From Mesostigma viride (taxonomy: Eukaryota > Streptophyta > Mesostigmatophyceae > Mesostigmatales > Mesostigmataceae): a DNA stretch of 64,000 nt. A program made the position numbers and the translations under genes. The first letter of the stretch is position 1, and each line of letters begins with the position of its first letter. The notes beneath the pieces were generated by a model that was not told the DNA's origin, ran no database searches, and saw only the letters and a list, made by a program, of their open reading frames with translations. The DNA lies in assembly GCA_009746045.1 (NCBI GenBank), contig RPFO01000089.1, positions 855,364-919,363 on the forward strand, read 5' to 3'. Below, in pieces: positions 1 through 8,644 of the stretch.

Positions 1-463
1 AGAGAGAAATCGCCCCGTCGGCTGATTCTGTCGTCTAGCCGAGCAGCTCTCCCGTCCGTTCGATCCACGCGGTCGCCGAGACTCTCGCTCCAAATTCTAA
101 CGCAGCGACCCACACGTGCGTCTCCCAGTGCCGATCAGGCCGGCGAGAGGTGGTGGTGAAGCTCGGCGAGCAGTGCCGTACCTCCGTTCCCGAGTCCGAC
201 ACGGGAAACGCGAGCGCGAGGACGGTGAGGGCGAGCGCCGACGTGCAGGTCGTTCCGGAGCACGCCGAGAAGCTGGTTGAACTGCCCCCGCCCAACCCGT
301 TGACCGCGGGCCGAGACTCCGCGCCAGCGGAATCGGATTGCCCTGAACAGCCTGAACAGAATCTAGGATCTTCTATGAACATGCCACTTGTCATGCCATC
401 ATGGATTCCGCGCGATCCTATCTACGTGGGACATGCATTCACACAAGAATGGGTGACAATTGC
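1..463. other. Left-edge GC-rich stretch, no confident gene
   Basis: A plus-strand reading frame is open from near position 100 to 488, but its last 45 residues look non-coding and no plus-strand AATAAA follows it. It could be the tail of a gene whose start lies left of the window, convergent with the minus-strand gene at 534-983. I see no recognisable domain. Confidence 0.25.
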
Positions 464-517
464 TTTATTATTCAATCCATTCATTTAATGCCCTCCGTGG
501 ATCCCGTCAGTCGGGAT
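464..517 (-). terminator. 3' hairpin and poly(A) signal of the minus-strand gene
   Basis: Reading the minus strand past the stop at 534-536, there is a hairpin with arms ATCCCG and CGGGAT (plus coordinates 501-506 and 512-517, 5-nt loop) and then AATAAA (complement of TTTATT at 464-469). This hairpin-then-AATAAA order recurs behind three other island genes. The downstream CAAYGAGT motif seen at three other genes is not evident here. Confidence 0.6.
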
Positions 518-533
518 TTCCAGGGTACATTGT

Positions 534-983
534 TCACTCGGCGACAACGAATTTCTCGCCACTGGAGGACGTCACGATCTCGCCGACCAACTCACAATCC
601 ACGTCAGCGCGTGGAGACTTGGGCCGAGCGTCACTTGCGCCCGCCACATCGCCGTCAACCGGCGCATCGCCAGCGACAATCGGCGCGTTCACCCGTGCCC
701 TCTTCGCGGCGCGGGCAAAACGAAGGGCCGAAACGACCCTCTGGAGGTCGTAGAACGACTTTACGGGCGACGCGGCGGAAGAGCCAGCGTCCACCTCGAC
801 GATATCCACCCTCTGGCCTGAGGGAGGAATAGGGAGTTCTTCCAGCGTTTCGGCGAACGCTGCGAATTCATCCTCGAATGATTTCGTGACGAGAGGATGG
901 TTGCGCCATGGCTCGGCCAGGAAGCGTCCCGTGATGGAATAATTCGCCTGCCTGCGGGCGGACTCCTTGGTGCGTGGGGCCAT
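534..983 (-). CDS. Hypothetical protein, 149 aa
   Basis: I do not recognise this protein. It starts at the ATG at 981-983, preceded on its own strand by a C-rich leader and a TATA-like box (GGTATAAG, complement of 1088-1095) about 105 nt upstream, the same spacing as the other island genes. The N-terminus is basic (K/R in the first 15 residues), the middle is acidic with a FEDEFAAFAETLEELP stretch, and residues 85-95 form a basic helix-like patch (RFARAAKRAR). No intron is needed to read it, unlike three of its neighbours. It is divergent from the SET-domain gene and shares the CCAAT-rich intergenic region with it. Its stop is followed by a hairpin and AATAAA, which supports a real transcription unit. 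Confidence 0.6.
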   Translation of the reverse strand: MAPRTKESARRQANYSITGRFLAEPWRNHPLVTKSFEDEFAAFAETLEELPIPPSGQRVDIVEVDAGSSAASPVKSFYDLQRVVSALRFARAAKRARVNAPIVAGDAPVDGDVAGASDARPKSPRADVDCELVGEIVTSSSGEKFVVAE

Positions 984-1087
984 TTTTGGGGGGGGGCTTT
1001 GGAGAAGAATGGGGGGAGGGTTGCGGGTTTTGGTCGAGCTGCGGAGAGCGGAGAGCTTGGTGACGAGATCCGAACACCCCCCAAGAA

Positions 1088-1510
1088 CTTATACCCATCG
1101 GACGGGATGGCGCGATGGGCGATCAGACGCCAGCCAATCAATATGCGCCACGTGGCACGCATCCGACCATCCTATCTCCCGTGGGACCCGACCGCGGCCG
1201 GCCAATCACTCGGGCGAGATTGGCCCGTCCGATTGGCGGATCCGCGATTGGCGTGCCGTGGATACGCCCGTCCAGGCCCGTCCAGAAGAGGGCCAATCAC
1301 CGGACGGGATTGGCTCGTCCGATTGGCGGCCCGGGGGATTGGCAGCCGTCCGATCGGGACTGGCTCGCCCGATTGGCGTGCCCGTGATTGGCGTGCCGTG
1401 GATACGTCCGTCCAGGCCCGTCCGCGCCGGCCAATCACCCACCGTCGATCTCGCCAATCGCTCCCGTGCGTCGATCCCGTAACCGCCGGACACCCGAGGA
1501 CTACATAGTG
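1088..1510. promoter_or_regulatory. Divergent CCAAT/GATTGGC-array promoter
   Basis: This 420-bp intergenic region carries about 13 copies of GATTGGC or its complement GCCAATC between roughly 1130 and 1465. Interspersed are GTGGATAC modules, including two near-identical copies of a GATTGGCGTGCCGTGGATAC unit (near 1250 and 1387). TATA-like boxes lie at both ends: GGTATAAG on the minus strand (1088-1095) and CTACATAG near 1501 on the plus strand, each about 95-105 nt from an ATG. CCAAT boxes are NF-Y targets in eukaryotes; that NF-Y acts here is inference. Confidence 0.65.
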
Positions 1511-1597
1511 GGCACAGGACCCGGGTCTTGTCATTCCTTCGACCATCACTCCAGCAAACCAGCTCCCAGCTAGCCTCCCACACTTCTCTATTTTGCC

Positions 1598-3111
1598 ATG
1601 GCATCGGCTGCTACCGTTTCTTCCCCCAACCCCCTCGCCGCCGCCAAGGTCCGCGCGGTAAGCAATTCTTCCCCTTCGAACCGCGGCTTCCTTCGCCCCG
1701 TCTCCCTGGTTATCACACACGATCTGACCCACCGTTTCTTCCCTCACCTGTTTGCCCGTGCGCCTGATCGCCCGTTTCTTCCCCGACGCAGGCCAAGCGC
1801 CCCCGACACGAAGAAGAATTCGAGAAGAACGTGCGCGCCGCGGAAAAGATGTACATTCGGATGTACCTCCCCAGTGAGGTGCACCTGGCCCGCAGGGTCG
1901 GGTGCAGCGGCCAGAAGATAAAATACGTCGGCCCCCGTGACCCCGGGGTGCCCGACGCTCGAAGTGGGCGCCCAGCTCGGGATGCTCGAATCTTCCCTCA
2001 ACGACCGGATCCGCGTCAGGGCGCTCCCGGCTAACGACCCGCACGGCCCGTTCGGCGCGTTCGCCGGCCGGGACTTCAAGGCGGGAGACGAGATCGGGGT
2101 GTACGGCGGCGCCCTGGTGCGGTACTACAGGCTGCCAGACGGAGATCTGGACACGTCGTCCGCCCAGGTGAAGACGGACGGATGCTACCGTCTGACGCTC
2201 TTCGACGGACGGACGTACGCGGTGTGCCTGGAGGCGGACACGTACTGCAACGAAACGGCCTTCATCAACCACAACGAGGGCCGGGGCATTCAGAACTGCG
2301 AGTTCAAGACTCCCAACGACGCGTTGCTGTCCTCCCGCGTGTACGCCTTGAGGGACATCCGCGAGGGGGAGGAACTCCTCATCAACTACGGCGACAGCTA
2401 CTTCAACCAGCGCCGGATACGGTCGACGCGCCCGCGCAGCCCCCCGTGCCCAAGAGGCCTCGCACGGCGCGGCGCCAGGAGTCCAGCGCGTCGAGCGCGC
2501 CGACGTCCGTCCAGACCGCCCGAGTATCCGTCCCGTCCTCCTCAATCCCGTACGCCCTGCCCGTCCAGTCCGTTCCGTCCGCCCTGCCCGCACCGTCCGC
2601 CCTGCCGGACTTCTCGGCCCGCATAGGCGACTGGCGCGCGTTCGGGCCGCAGACCCAGCGCGTCGTGGCGGCGCTCGTGAAGGACACCACGTGCGTCCTC
2701 GTCGGTAAGCGTTACGAGGACTCGAGAGGCAACTGCGTCGAGAAGGTCCCGGAGCTCAAGCCCCGCCTGGGCCGGCCAGAGGAGTGGCTGGCCCAGCCCG
2801 ACGGGCCGACTTCGGCGCCCGTCTTCACCCGCTGCGTCGCCATCGGCCGTACGATCGGATTGGTGCCCCTGAGGGACTTCCCGTCCACCCCGCTGGCCTC
2901 CCTGCCGTCCGTAGACGATCTCAACGAGTGCGGACTCGGCCGGGCGAGGCACGGCTCCGTCATCCTGGAGACCGAAACGGCCGCGGACGGAGCGCAGTGG
3001 GTTCGCGCCGTGGCCCTCGTCAAGACGACCAATGCCCGGCCCACTGTCGCGTCGTATCACGCGCGCGGGCTGACGCCCGCCCAGCTCTTGCTCGCCGCCC
3101 GCTCCTGCTGA
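1598..3111 (+). CDS. SET-domain protein with novel C-terminal domain (frame-disrupted)
   Basis: Probable lysine methyltransferase. Exon 1 is 1598-1657 (20 codons), the intron 1658-1791 (GTAAGC..CGCAG, 134 nt), and exon 2 runs to TGA at 3109-3111, about 458 aa. The SET domain lies in about 1940-2412: a GAFAGRDF start motif, the AFINHNEG motif corresponding to the usual F-I-N-H-S, and a GEELLINYGDSYF C-terminal motif. A basic PKRPR stretch (possible nuclear signal) follows, then a C-terminal domain from about 2606 shared with the next gene (about 3684-4854). The SET part is in a different frame from both flanks: one shift falls between about 1922 and 1960 near runs of C and G, and a compensating shift near 2410-2425. 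Sequencing indels or decay would both explain this; the rest of the frame is clean. Small viral SET enzymes exist in chloroviruses; the host or viral origin here is unproven. Confidence 0.75.
1658..1791 (+). other. Intron of SET gene
   Basis: GTAAGC donor at 1658 and CGCAG acceptor ending at 1791; joins two segments in phase 0 after 20 codons. It contains three TTCTTCC(C) motifs, one just before the acceptor. The same motif occurs in the introns of the two other spliced island genes. Confidence 0.7.
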
Positions 3112-3130
3112 GCGGCGACGATCCTAACGA

Positions 3131-3201
3131 ATAGCCCGAGGGGCTATCATGTGTACATTATTATAGCGACTCGTGATTAACACCATTTATTGATTAATAA
3201 A
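3131..3201 (+). terminator. 3' hairpin and AATAAA of SET gene
   Basis: A perfect 7-bp stem ATAGCCC/GGGCTAT with a 3-nt loop at 3131-3147 lies 20 nt after the stop codon, followed by AATAAA at 3196-3201. The downstream CAAYGAGT motif is only loosely present (CAAGTCTC near 3225). Confidence 0.7.
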
Positions 3202-3252
3202 GCCTTGTCTGCATGTTCCCGTCTCAAGTCTCAACATCATGCACACGTAGGA

Positions 3253-3378
3253 CGCTAAGTCCCAAGTAGGCAGTCCCGACCGCGGCGCGCGATGACGTTA
3301 GAGTAGCAGGACGCCGGGACAGTCCCAATGTCGCAAAGTCCCGAAAATGGCTAAGTCCCGAAATCGCTAAGTCCCGGC
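3253..3378. repeat. Clustered GCTAAGTCCC motifs
   Basis: The motif GCTAAGTCCC, often followed by GAAA, occurs at about 3254, 3350 and 3366, with degenerate AAGTCCC or CAGTCCC copies between. Related copies lie elsewhere in the island only: near 4998, 5416, 5841, 7170 and 8146 (either strand). Function unknown. Confidence 0.55.
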
Positions 3379-3394
3379 CGCGGTATGGATCGCC

Positions 3395-3683
3395 GGCGTC
3401 CCATTGGTGGATACTAGCGCAGCTCCACGGTAACGATGGCGCGGCGCGGGAGATGCCCGGCCCATCCGACGGTCGGCCGTGATTGGCACACGATCGGCGT
3501 TATCCACGGGGGGTGATTGGCGACCCTCCGATCGCGGCGAATCCGGAGCGTCCGTTCGCCCACGGAAAACGCATAAATAGGAGGACAACCGGACTGTCCG
3601 GGCATCCTGCTCTCCAGCTCTCTCGAGTCCAGCTCTCCAGCTCTCTCCGACTCTCCAACTCTCTCCCCACCAATTCTTCCTCC
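3395..3683 (+). promoter_or_regulatory. Promoter and leader of the second domain-sharing gene
   Basis: It contains ATTGGTGGATACTAG (about 3402), two GATTGGC copies (about 3481 and 3517), an inverted GTGGATAA, and a TATA-like CATAAATA near 3571, 113 nt before the ATG. The leader segment CTGTCCGGGCATCC just after the TATA-like box is also present in the leader of the gene at 6279, indicating that the two promoters are related by duplication. Confidence 0.6.
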
Positions 3684-4854
3684 ATGGATTCCGCACAGAC
3701 GCCCGACCTGCGCTGCCTCTCCGAACTGTCCTTCGACATCCTGCGCCTGTTCCCCGAAAAGGTGAGCAGACCTGCATTCTTCCCCCATCTAGCCATCCTC
3801 GCGCATGTCTGGCCCCTCGAATTCTTCCCTCTAACACACTCGCGCATCTTATGCTCGCATCCGCACCATGCAGGACGTGGACATCATGGAGGGCCTGGGA
3901 TGGGGAAGCTTCCCGACGCTCGACGAGATCGACCCGGACTGCGCCGGGGCGGCGTCCGGCGGCGAATCGACCCCGGACAGCCCCGCGGACACCGCGCTCG
4001 TCGCCGCGCCTCCCCCGCCCCCCGAAGGCGCGCGAGTGGGGCCGTGGACGTACCTCCTGCTGGCGGACATCACCGACGCCTCCAGCCAAGTGGTCGGCCC
4101 GCTCAAGCACAGCGCGCCGGTCAGCTCGTTCGCGGACGCCTACGGCTTCCCCGCCTCGCCGTCCCACGAAACGGGCACGTGGGCGCAGGGCTCCGACACC
4201 GTCCTCCCGCCCACGCCGGCGCCCGCGCCCGCGCCTCGTCCCGCGCCCGCCCCTCGTCCCGCGACCAAGAAGCGGCCCGCCGCCGAGATGACGACGGACG
4301 GCAGCGAGTTTCCCAACTTTTCCGACCGCGTCAAGGACTGGCCCGCCTTCGGCCCCCTGACCAAGCGACACCTGGCCTCGTCCGTGTTCGCGCACGTGGC
4401 GCGCGACCCGACCGTGCGCAGACAGGACGACGCCAAGGGCCGCACGCGCTGGGTCGACTCCGCGGGGAAGTTCGTGGAAGTGATCCCGTCATACGAAGTC
4501 GGCGTCGGGGCCGACTACTGGCTGAGCGAGCCGGCGACCGCGCCGGACGGCACTGTGTACCGCACCTTTCGCCACGCCGGCCGGCCGGGGCGCACGATCG
4601 GACTCGTCCCACTGAGGGACTTCGCTCGCACTCCGCTCGCTGCGATCCTGTCCTCGCACGAGGCGCGTCGGGCCGGCCTTTCCAAGCGGCCAAATGCCAA
4701 CGTGTTCCTGGAGTACGAGCGGAGGACGGACGGGTCCACCTGGGTGCGCGCCGTGTGCATCAGCTCCATCCCGCCCAGCCGCGGCGTGCCCGCCGTATAC
4801 CACGAGGACGGCGTGTCCCCGGCCCGCGTCCTCGCCGACGCGCGCGCCGCGTGA
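3684..4854 (+). CDS. Hypothetical protein, C-terminal domain shared with the SET protein
   Basis: Exon 1 is 3684-3761 (26 codons), the intron 3762-3873 (GTGAGC..TGCAG, 112 nt), exon 2 3874-4854; about 352 aa. Exon 1 encodes a leucine-rich stretch (CLSELSFDILRLFPEK), faintly like an F-box start, which I do not claim. Residues about 27-140 are acidic and Pro-rich, then comes a (PAPA)-type linker ending in a basic KKRP patch. From about residue 171 the protein aligns with the end of the SET protein: FSxRxxDWxAFGPxTxR, then a central R(T)IGLVPLRDFxxTPLA block, then WVRAV and a final SYH/VYH..G(L/V)(T/S)PA(Q/R)(L/V)L. I know no family with this signature. The enzyme half of its neighbour is absent, so it may be a binding or regulatory paralogue. 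Confidence 0.7.
3762..3873 (+). other. Intron of second domain-sharing gene
   Basis: GTGAGC donor and TGCAG acceptor, phase 0, 112 nt. Contains two TTCTTCCC motifs (near 3778 and 3826). Confidence 0.7.
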
Positions 4855-4907
4855 GGTAGATAGCCAGGGTAGATAGGAGATACGTGCTTTAACCCCGCCT
4901 ATTTATG

Positions 4908-4940
4908 AATAAAAGATTGTATGAACCCTATTCAATGAGT
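4908..4940 (+). terminator. AATAAA plus CAATGAGT
   Basis: AATAAA at 4908-4913 and CAATGAGT starting at 4933, exactly 20 nt after the end of the signal. No convincing hairpin precedes it, only a weak ATAGG/CCTAT pair. Confidence 0.6.
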
Positions 4941-5200
4941 CCATCATGTTCCCACGGTAGCTAGATGCGCATAGCTAGGACCGCGGACCCGCGAATTCGG
5001 CCAAGTCCCAAGCCCGCTATCCGGGCGCGTCCGTGCGCGTTGACGCCACGTGCCTTATGCTTACATCCGTCACCGTCTAGGTCCGTCCCGGTCACTCGGT
5101 AGTACGCGCGCCTTTCATTGGTGGATACTAGGAGTACGGCGCCAGAAGAGAGGTGCGGTTCACATCCGCCCCGTGGATCTCCCGCCGAACGGAGCGATCC
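4941..5200. promoter_or_regulatory. Intergenic with orphan promoter-like modules
   Basis: Holds an AAGTCCC motif (about 5003), an ATTGGTGGATACTAG copy (about 5117) and a GTGGAT. These modules match the promoters of the island genes, yet no gene follows before the foldback repeat, which itself begins with the same module. A lost gene or a duplicated promoter would explain it. Confidence 0.4.
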
Positions 5201-6067
5201 GATTGGAGGATACTCGGAGCGCCGCGCCGATTCGGCCCGAAACGGGTGCATCCCTCCGTTCCACCCTCCCTTTTTGCCCTCTTCACCCCCTTTTTTGACC
5301 CCCGAAAACCCCCTTCCCGACCCCTGAAAAAGGCCTGTTCCGGTGTTCCGGCCCACCCCCCTGGGCCGGTATCATCTGAAAAAAAAAATTTTCTGGGGCC
5401 AAAATCCTTCGTTTTGGACTTAGCCGATTTCGGCCTCCTCTCTCTCTCTTCCCTCTCTCTTCCCTCTCCCCTCTCTCTCCTCTCCCTTCCCGTCTTTACA
5501 TATCCAGGGTATAGGGTTCTATTTATTTATTTTTCCTATAAAATCAGTTTTATAAATGATACCAGCACGCCCCCTCCGGGAATAGGAACGGTATATATAG
5601 GCGGCTATTCGTCCTATTTAACCGTGGGGCGTGAATAGGACACCGTCTTATATATCCTATTTCCGGGATGGCGTGCCGGTATCTTTTCTAAAACTGATTT
5701 TATAGGAAAAATAAATAAATATAACCCTATACCCCTGGATATATAGGGACGGGAAGAGAGGGGAGAAGAGAGAGGGAGAGGAGAGAGAAAGGAGAGGGAG
5801 AGAGAAAGGAGAGGGAGGGAGAGAAAGGGGAAGAGGAGAGGCCGAAAACGGCTAAGTCCAAAACGAAGGATTTCGGTCCCAGAAAATTTTTTTTTTCAAA
5901 TGATACCGGCCCAGGGGGGGTGGGCCGGAACACCGGAACAGGGCTTTCTCGGGGGTCGGGAAGGGGGTTTTCGGGGGTCAAAAAAGGGGGTGAAGAGGGC
6001 AAAAAGGGAGGGTGGAACAGAGGGTACACCCGTCTCTGGCGCGGCGCTTGGAGTATCCACCAATAGG
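5201..6067. repeat. Foldback element: 866-bp near-palindrome
   Basis: The left arm (about 5201-5615) and right arm (about 5630-6067) are reverse complements over nearly their whole length. Matching landmarks are ATTGGxGGATACT termini, a GCGCCGCGCC block, ACGGGTG, CTTTTTGCCCTCTTCACCCC, a GGACTTAGCCG motif, CT-rich microsatellites, and ATAAAATCAGTTTTA near the centre. Long open frames in both arms (Pro/Leu/Ser-rich) are by-products of the repeat. Termini equal the island's promoter module, so it could be a foldback transposon or an inverted duplication of a promoter region. No clear target duplication is seen. Confidence 0.75.
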
Positions 6068-6278
6068 ATACGAGCAGGCGTCCGATCGGATCGGTTGGCG
6101 CGGCGCAGGCAGAGTGATTGGCACACCGTGGATCGGAGGATCATCCTGGCCGTCCGTGGGAGCCCGTCGCCACTACATAAACGGGACACCCACTCTGTCC
6201 GGGCATCCCACGCAACGAGCTCTCACTCGAGACACGGCCTCGAAAGCCCTCTCCCCATCTCCCGAAATCTTCCCCCAA
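6068..6278 (+). promoter_or_regulatory. Promoter and leader of the Cys-rich protein gene
   Basis: GATTGGCACACCGTGGAT (about 6116) reproduces the GATTGGC-CCGTGGAT module of the other promoters. A TATA-like ACATAAAC near 6174 lies about 105 nt before the ATG, followed by the CTGTCCGGGCATCC leader block shared with the gene at 3684. Confidence 0.6.
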
Positions 6279-6994
6279 ATGGCCACTCCCAATTCCTCCC
6301 CGGTGTCCGGCGCGGTCGTCCAGGTAAGAATTGAGGGCGCGAGGACTCTCTCTCTGTCCGCCATTCTTCCCCGAGTCTGTTCGCGTGTCCGCTTGTCCTG
6401 TTTCTCTCGCTGACCTCGATCGTGCATTCTTCCCTCGCGTGCTGTCCGCGCCCCCCGCAGGCCGACACGGTTCCCCAGGCGCCCGGGGCGCCCCGAAAGC
6501 CGCGCGAGGGAGACGATTCTTACCTGACTCACAAGCAGGCCGCCGCGGCCCGTCGCGACCCGATCCGGCCTCGCAAGCTGTTCAAGAAGCCCCACGCTCA
6601 TTGCCGACGGTGCGGGCGCAGGACGACGCGCGTTGCGCTCATGAGGATGAAGCGGCATTTCCACGGGGGCGAGGAATGCGACATCCTCTGCAAGCGCTGC
6701 CGCGAACACGACGGGTTCTTCGAGTGGCGCATGGACTACGCGCGCGTCTGCGATTACCAGATCGCCGAAGAGGCCGGCGAGCAGGTCCTCAGGGACTTCG
6801 GCCACCCCTCCGCGGCCTGTGACAAGAAGTGCAAGCTCATCCGCGAACGCTCCGAGGGGGACGTTATCGATCTCATGTTCGACGAGCACTTTGACCCGTT
6901 CGACGAGGACGACGACTGGAATCCAGGCTGGAACCGCGATTCTGACGGTACCCTGGACGAGTCCGAGGACGATGACGACCTGTCGGATTTTTAG
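6279..6994 (+). CDS. Cys-rich (zinc-binding-like) protein with acidic tail, 192 aa
   Basis: Exon 1 is 6279-6323 (15 codons), intron 6324-6460 (GTAAGA..CGCAG, 137 nt), exon 2 6461-6994. I do not recognise a named family. Cys63-x2-Cys66 and Cys88-x3-Cys92-x2-Cys95 with nearby His (HFHGGEEC; CREH) would fit a zinc ribbon or a treble-clef-like finger. Basic residues cluster before the finger (residues 40-60). The last 40 residues are almost all Asp/Glu/Ser (DEDDD.. DESEDDDDLSDF), a tail often found on histone- or polymerase-binding proteins. The gene shares promoter blocks with the gene at 3684 and ends with a hairpin, AATAAA and CAACGAGT. Confidence 0.65.
6324..6460 (+). other. Intron of Cys-rich protein gene
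   Basis: GTAAGA donor, CGCAG acceptor, phase 0, 137 nt; two TTCTTCCC motifs (near 6364 and 6428), as in the other island introns. Confidence 0.7.
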
Positions 6995-7037
6995 TGGGAA
7001 CTTAGGGGTGGACAGCCCTACCAAGCTCCTCCTATTG

Positions 7038-7117
7038 GAGGCTCGAAACGAGAGCCTCGTCATGTAATGCACTATTTAATTATGAATAAAGGAACCCTCT
7101 TGTCTTGCTCAACGAGT
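7038..7117 (+). terminator. 3' hairpin, AATAAA and CAACGAGT
   Basis: Perfect 7-bp stem GAGGCTC/GAGCCTC with a 7-nt loop (7038-7058), AATAAA at 7085-7090, then CAACGAGT starting at 7110, exactly 20 nt past the signal. Confidence 0.7.
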
Positions 7118-7226
7118 CATCCCACGCGCGCCCATCATGCACTAGGTAGGACCCGCGGCCTCGCGACCGAAATCGGCTAAGTCCTATAGACGTCCTCGGA
7201 CCCGGCGATGACCCGCGCCGTCACGC

Positions 7227-7612
7227 GATGACCGACACGTGGCACCGTCGATGACTGACACGTGGCACTGTCGATGACTGACACGTGGCACCGTCGATGA
7301 CCGACACGTGGCACCGTCGATGACTGACACGTGGCACCGTCGATGACCGACACGTGGCACCGTCGATGACCGACGCGTGGCACCGTCGATGACCGACACG
7401 TGGCACCGTCGATGACCGACACGTGGCACCGTCGATGACCGACACGTGGCACCGTCGATGACCGACGCGTGGCACCGTCGATGACCGACACGTGGCACCG
7501 TCGATGACCGACACGTGGCACCGTCGATGACTGACACGTGGCACCGTCGATGACCGACACGTGGCACCGTCGATGACCGACACGTGGCACCGTCGATGAC
7601 CGACACGTGGCA
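7227..7612. repeat. 17 x 23-bp minisatellite of ACGT-core motifs
   Basis: Unit GATGACCGACACGTGGC followed by ACCGTC, repeated at a strict 23-bp period. Fifteen units carry GACACGTGGC (a palindromic CACGTG core), two (starting near 7372 and 7464) carry GACGCGTGGC. Substitutions are otherwise limited to C/T at one or two sites. Minus-strand open frames through it are artefacts, because 3 units make 69 nt. Confidence 0.9.
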
Positions 7613-7645
7613 GACGTCTCGCGCGATGGCTGGGACACGTGTGGC

Positions 7646-7828
7646 GTAGTACAAACTAGTACAACGTGGGTTTCCGTACTTCAAACTTACGTAACTAGTC
7701 AGTTGGGTAGTACAAACTAGTACAACGTGGGTTTCCGTACTTCAAACTTACGTCACTGGCCAGTTAGGTAATACAAACTAGTACAACGTGGGTTTCCGTA
7801 CTTCAAACTTACGTCGGCTAGTTTGGAG
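7646..7828. repeat. 3 x 61-bp tandem repeat
   Basis: Units start at 7646, 7707 and 7768; each contains ACAAACTAGTACAACGTGGG and a TTTCCGTACTTCAAACTTACG tail with only a few differences. Immediately followed by a second tandem family. Confidence 0.85.
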
Positions 7829-8050
7829 TACTTCGAAGTAGATCCGTAGCGTCTGAAGTAAAGTTCCCTGTACGTCAAGTTGATTCCCCGCGCCCCGCGC
7901 AGATCTGACGCGTTGCAGGGCGGTACGGCGTAGTACACCGTACTTTGAAGTAATTCCGTATCGTCTGAAGTACGATTCCATGTACGCCCCGTTAATTCCC
8001 CGCGCCCCGCGCAGTCTGGTCACGTTGTCGGACGGTACGACGTGGTACGC
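7828..8050. repeat. 2 x 112-bp tandem repeat
   Basis: Two divergent units beginning GTACTTCGAAG (7828) and GTACTTTGAAG (7940). Each includes GATTCCCCGCGCCCCGCGCAG-like or TTAATTCCCC-type blocks and ends in a GGTACG(G/A)CG(T/A) segment. Confidence 0.75.
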
Positions 8051-8644
8051 TTAGTTCCCGTGCCCCGCCGTACCACGCCTGTAGTATCGACGCCCCACGA
8101 CGCGTCGCACGCGCCCTAGGCCCTCAGACTGCTCGCCGAGGCCAAGGACTTAGGCGATTTCGACTCGAAAAAGGCCTAGAGACAAGAAAAGTGCGCGACG
8201 ACAGGCGATATCACTGTACCAGGGCGCATGTATAGTACATTTCGTGCCATGTGGCGACGGCACAATAGACGAGATGCACGAAGCTCGCCAGTGCAGCAAA
8301 TGGATATATAACGAAAGCAATGGTCGCCTGGCACGGAGAAGGGGCACACGATTGGATATTTAAGGATATTTAACGATTTATTGACGCATGCGATCCGGGG
8401 CATCGCCCCAAACGCGTAGATACTAAATTTCGACATCGAAAAAGCGAGCAGAGTTCGGCATTGTTGTCTGTCAACCGATGCATTTCCAGGTCATCACGTC
8501 CATGCCAGCGGACAGGAGACGGTTAGGACGTAACGCCAGCGTCTGGAACGCGTTTATATTGCGTCGACGTCTTCCCACGCATTGCCATCGTCTCCCCTTT
8601 CCATTTTCGTCGACAAAACTCACGCAATATCCGACAACGACGCC
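8051..8644 (+). promoter_or_regulatory. Upstream region of the 180-aa gene
   Basis: About 500 bp without a recognisable gene; one GGACTTAG-type motif (8146-8162). A TATA-like TTTATATT near 8550 lies about 95 nt before the ATG at 8645, the spacing seen at the other island genes. No CCAAT array is present here. Confidence 0.4.

Noticed and set aside
1172-2593. 473-aa minus-strand ORF across promoter and SET gene
   Set aside because: Arg/Gly-rich shadow of GC-rich sequence; the CCAAT array and SET domain on the plus strand explain it.
5153-6189. Pro/Leu-rich ORFs on both strands (PPFLPSSPPFL type)
   Set aside because: Mirror translations of the two arms of the foldback repeat; no independent support.
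7227-7612. CRISPR array
   Set aside because: Units are contiguous with no unique spacers, and the context is eukaryotic.
7177-7684. Repetitive minus-strand ORFs of 120-166 aa
   Set aside because: Artefact of the 23-bp tandem repeat, whose three-unit period keeps frames open.
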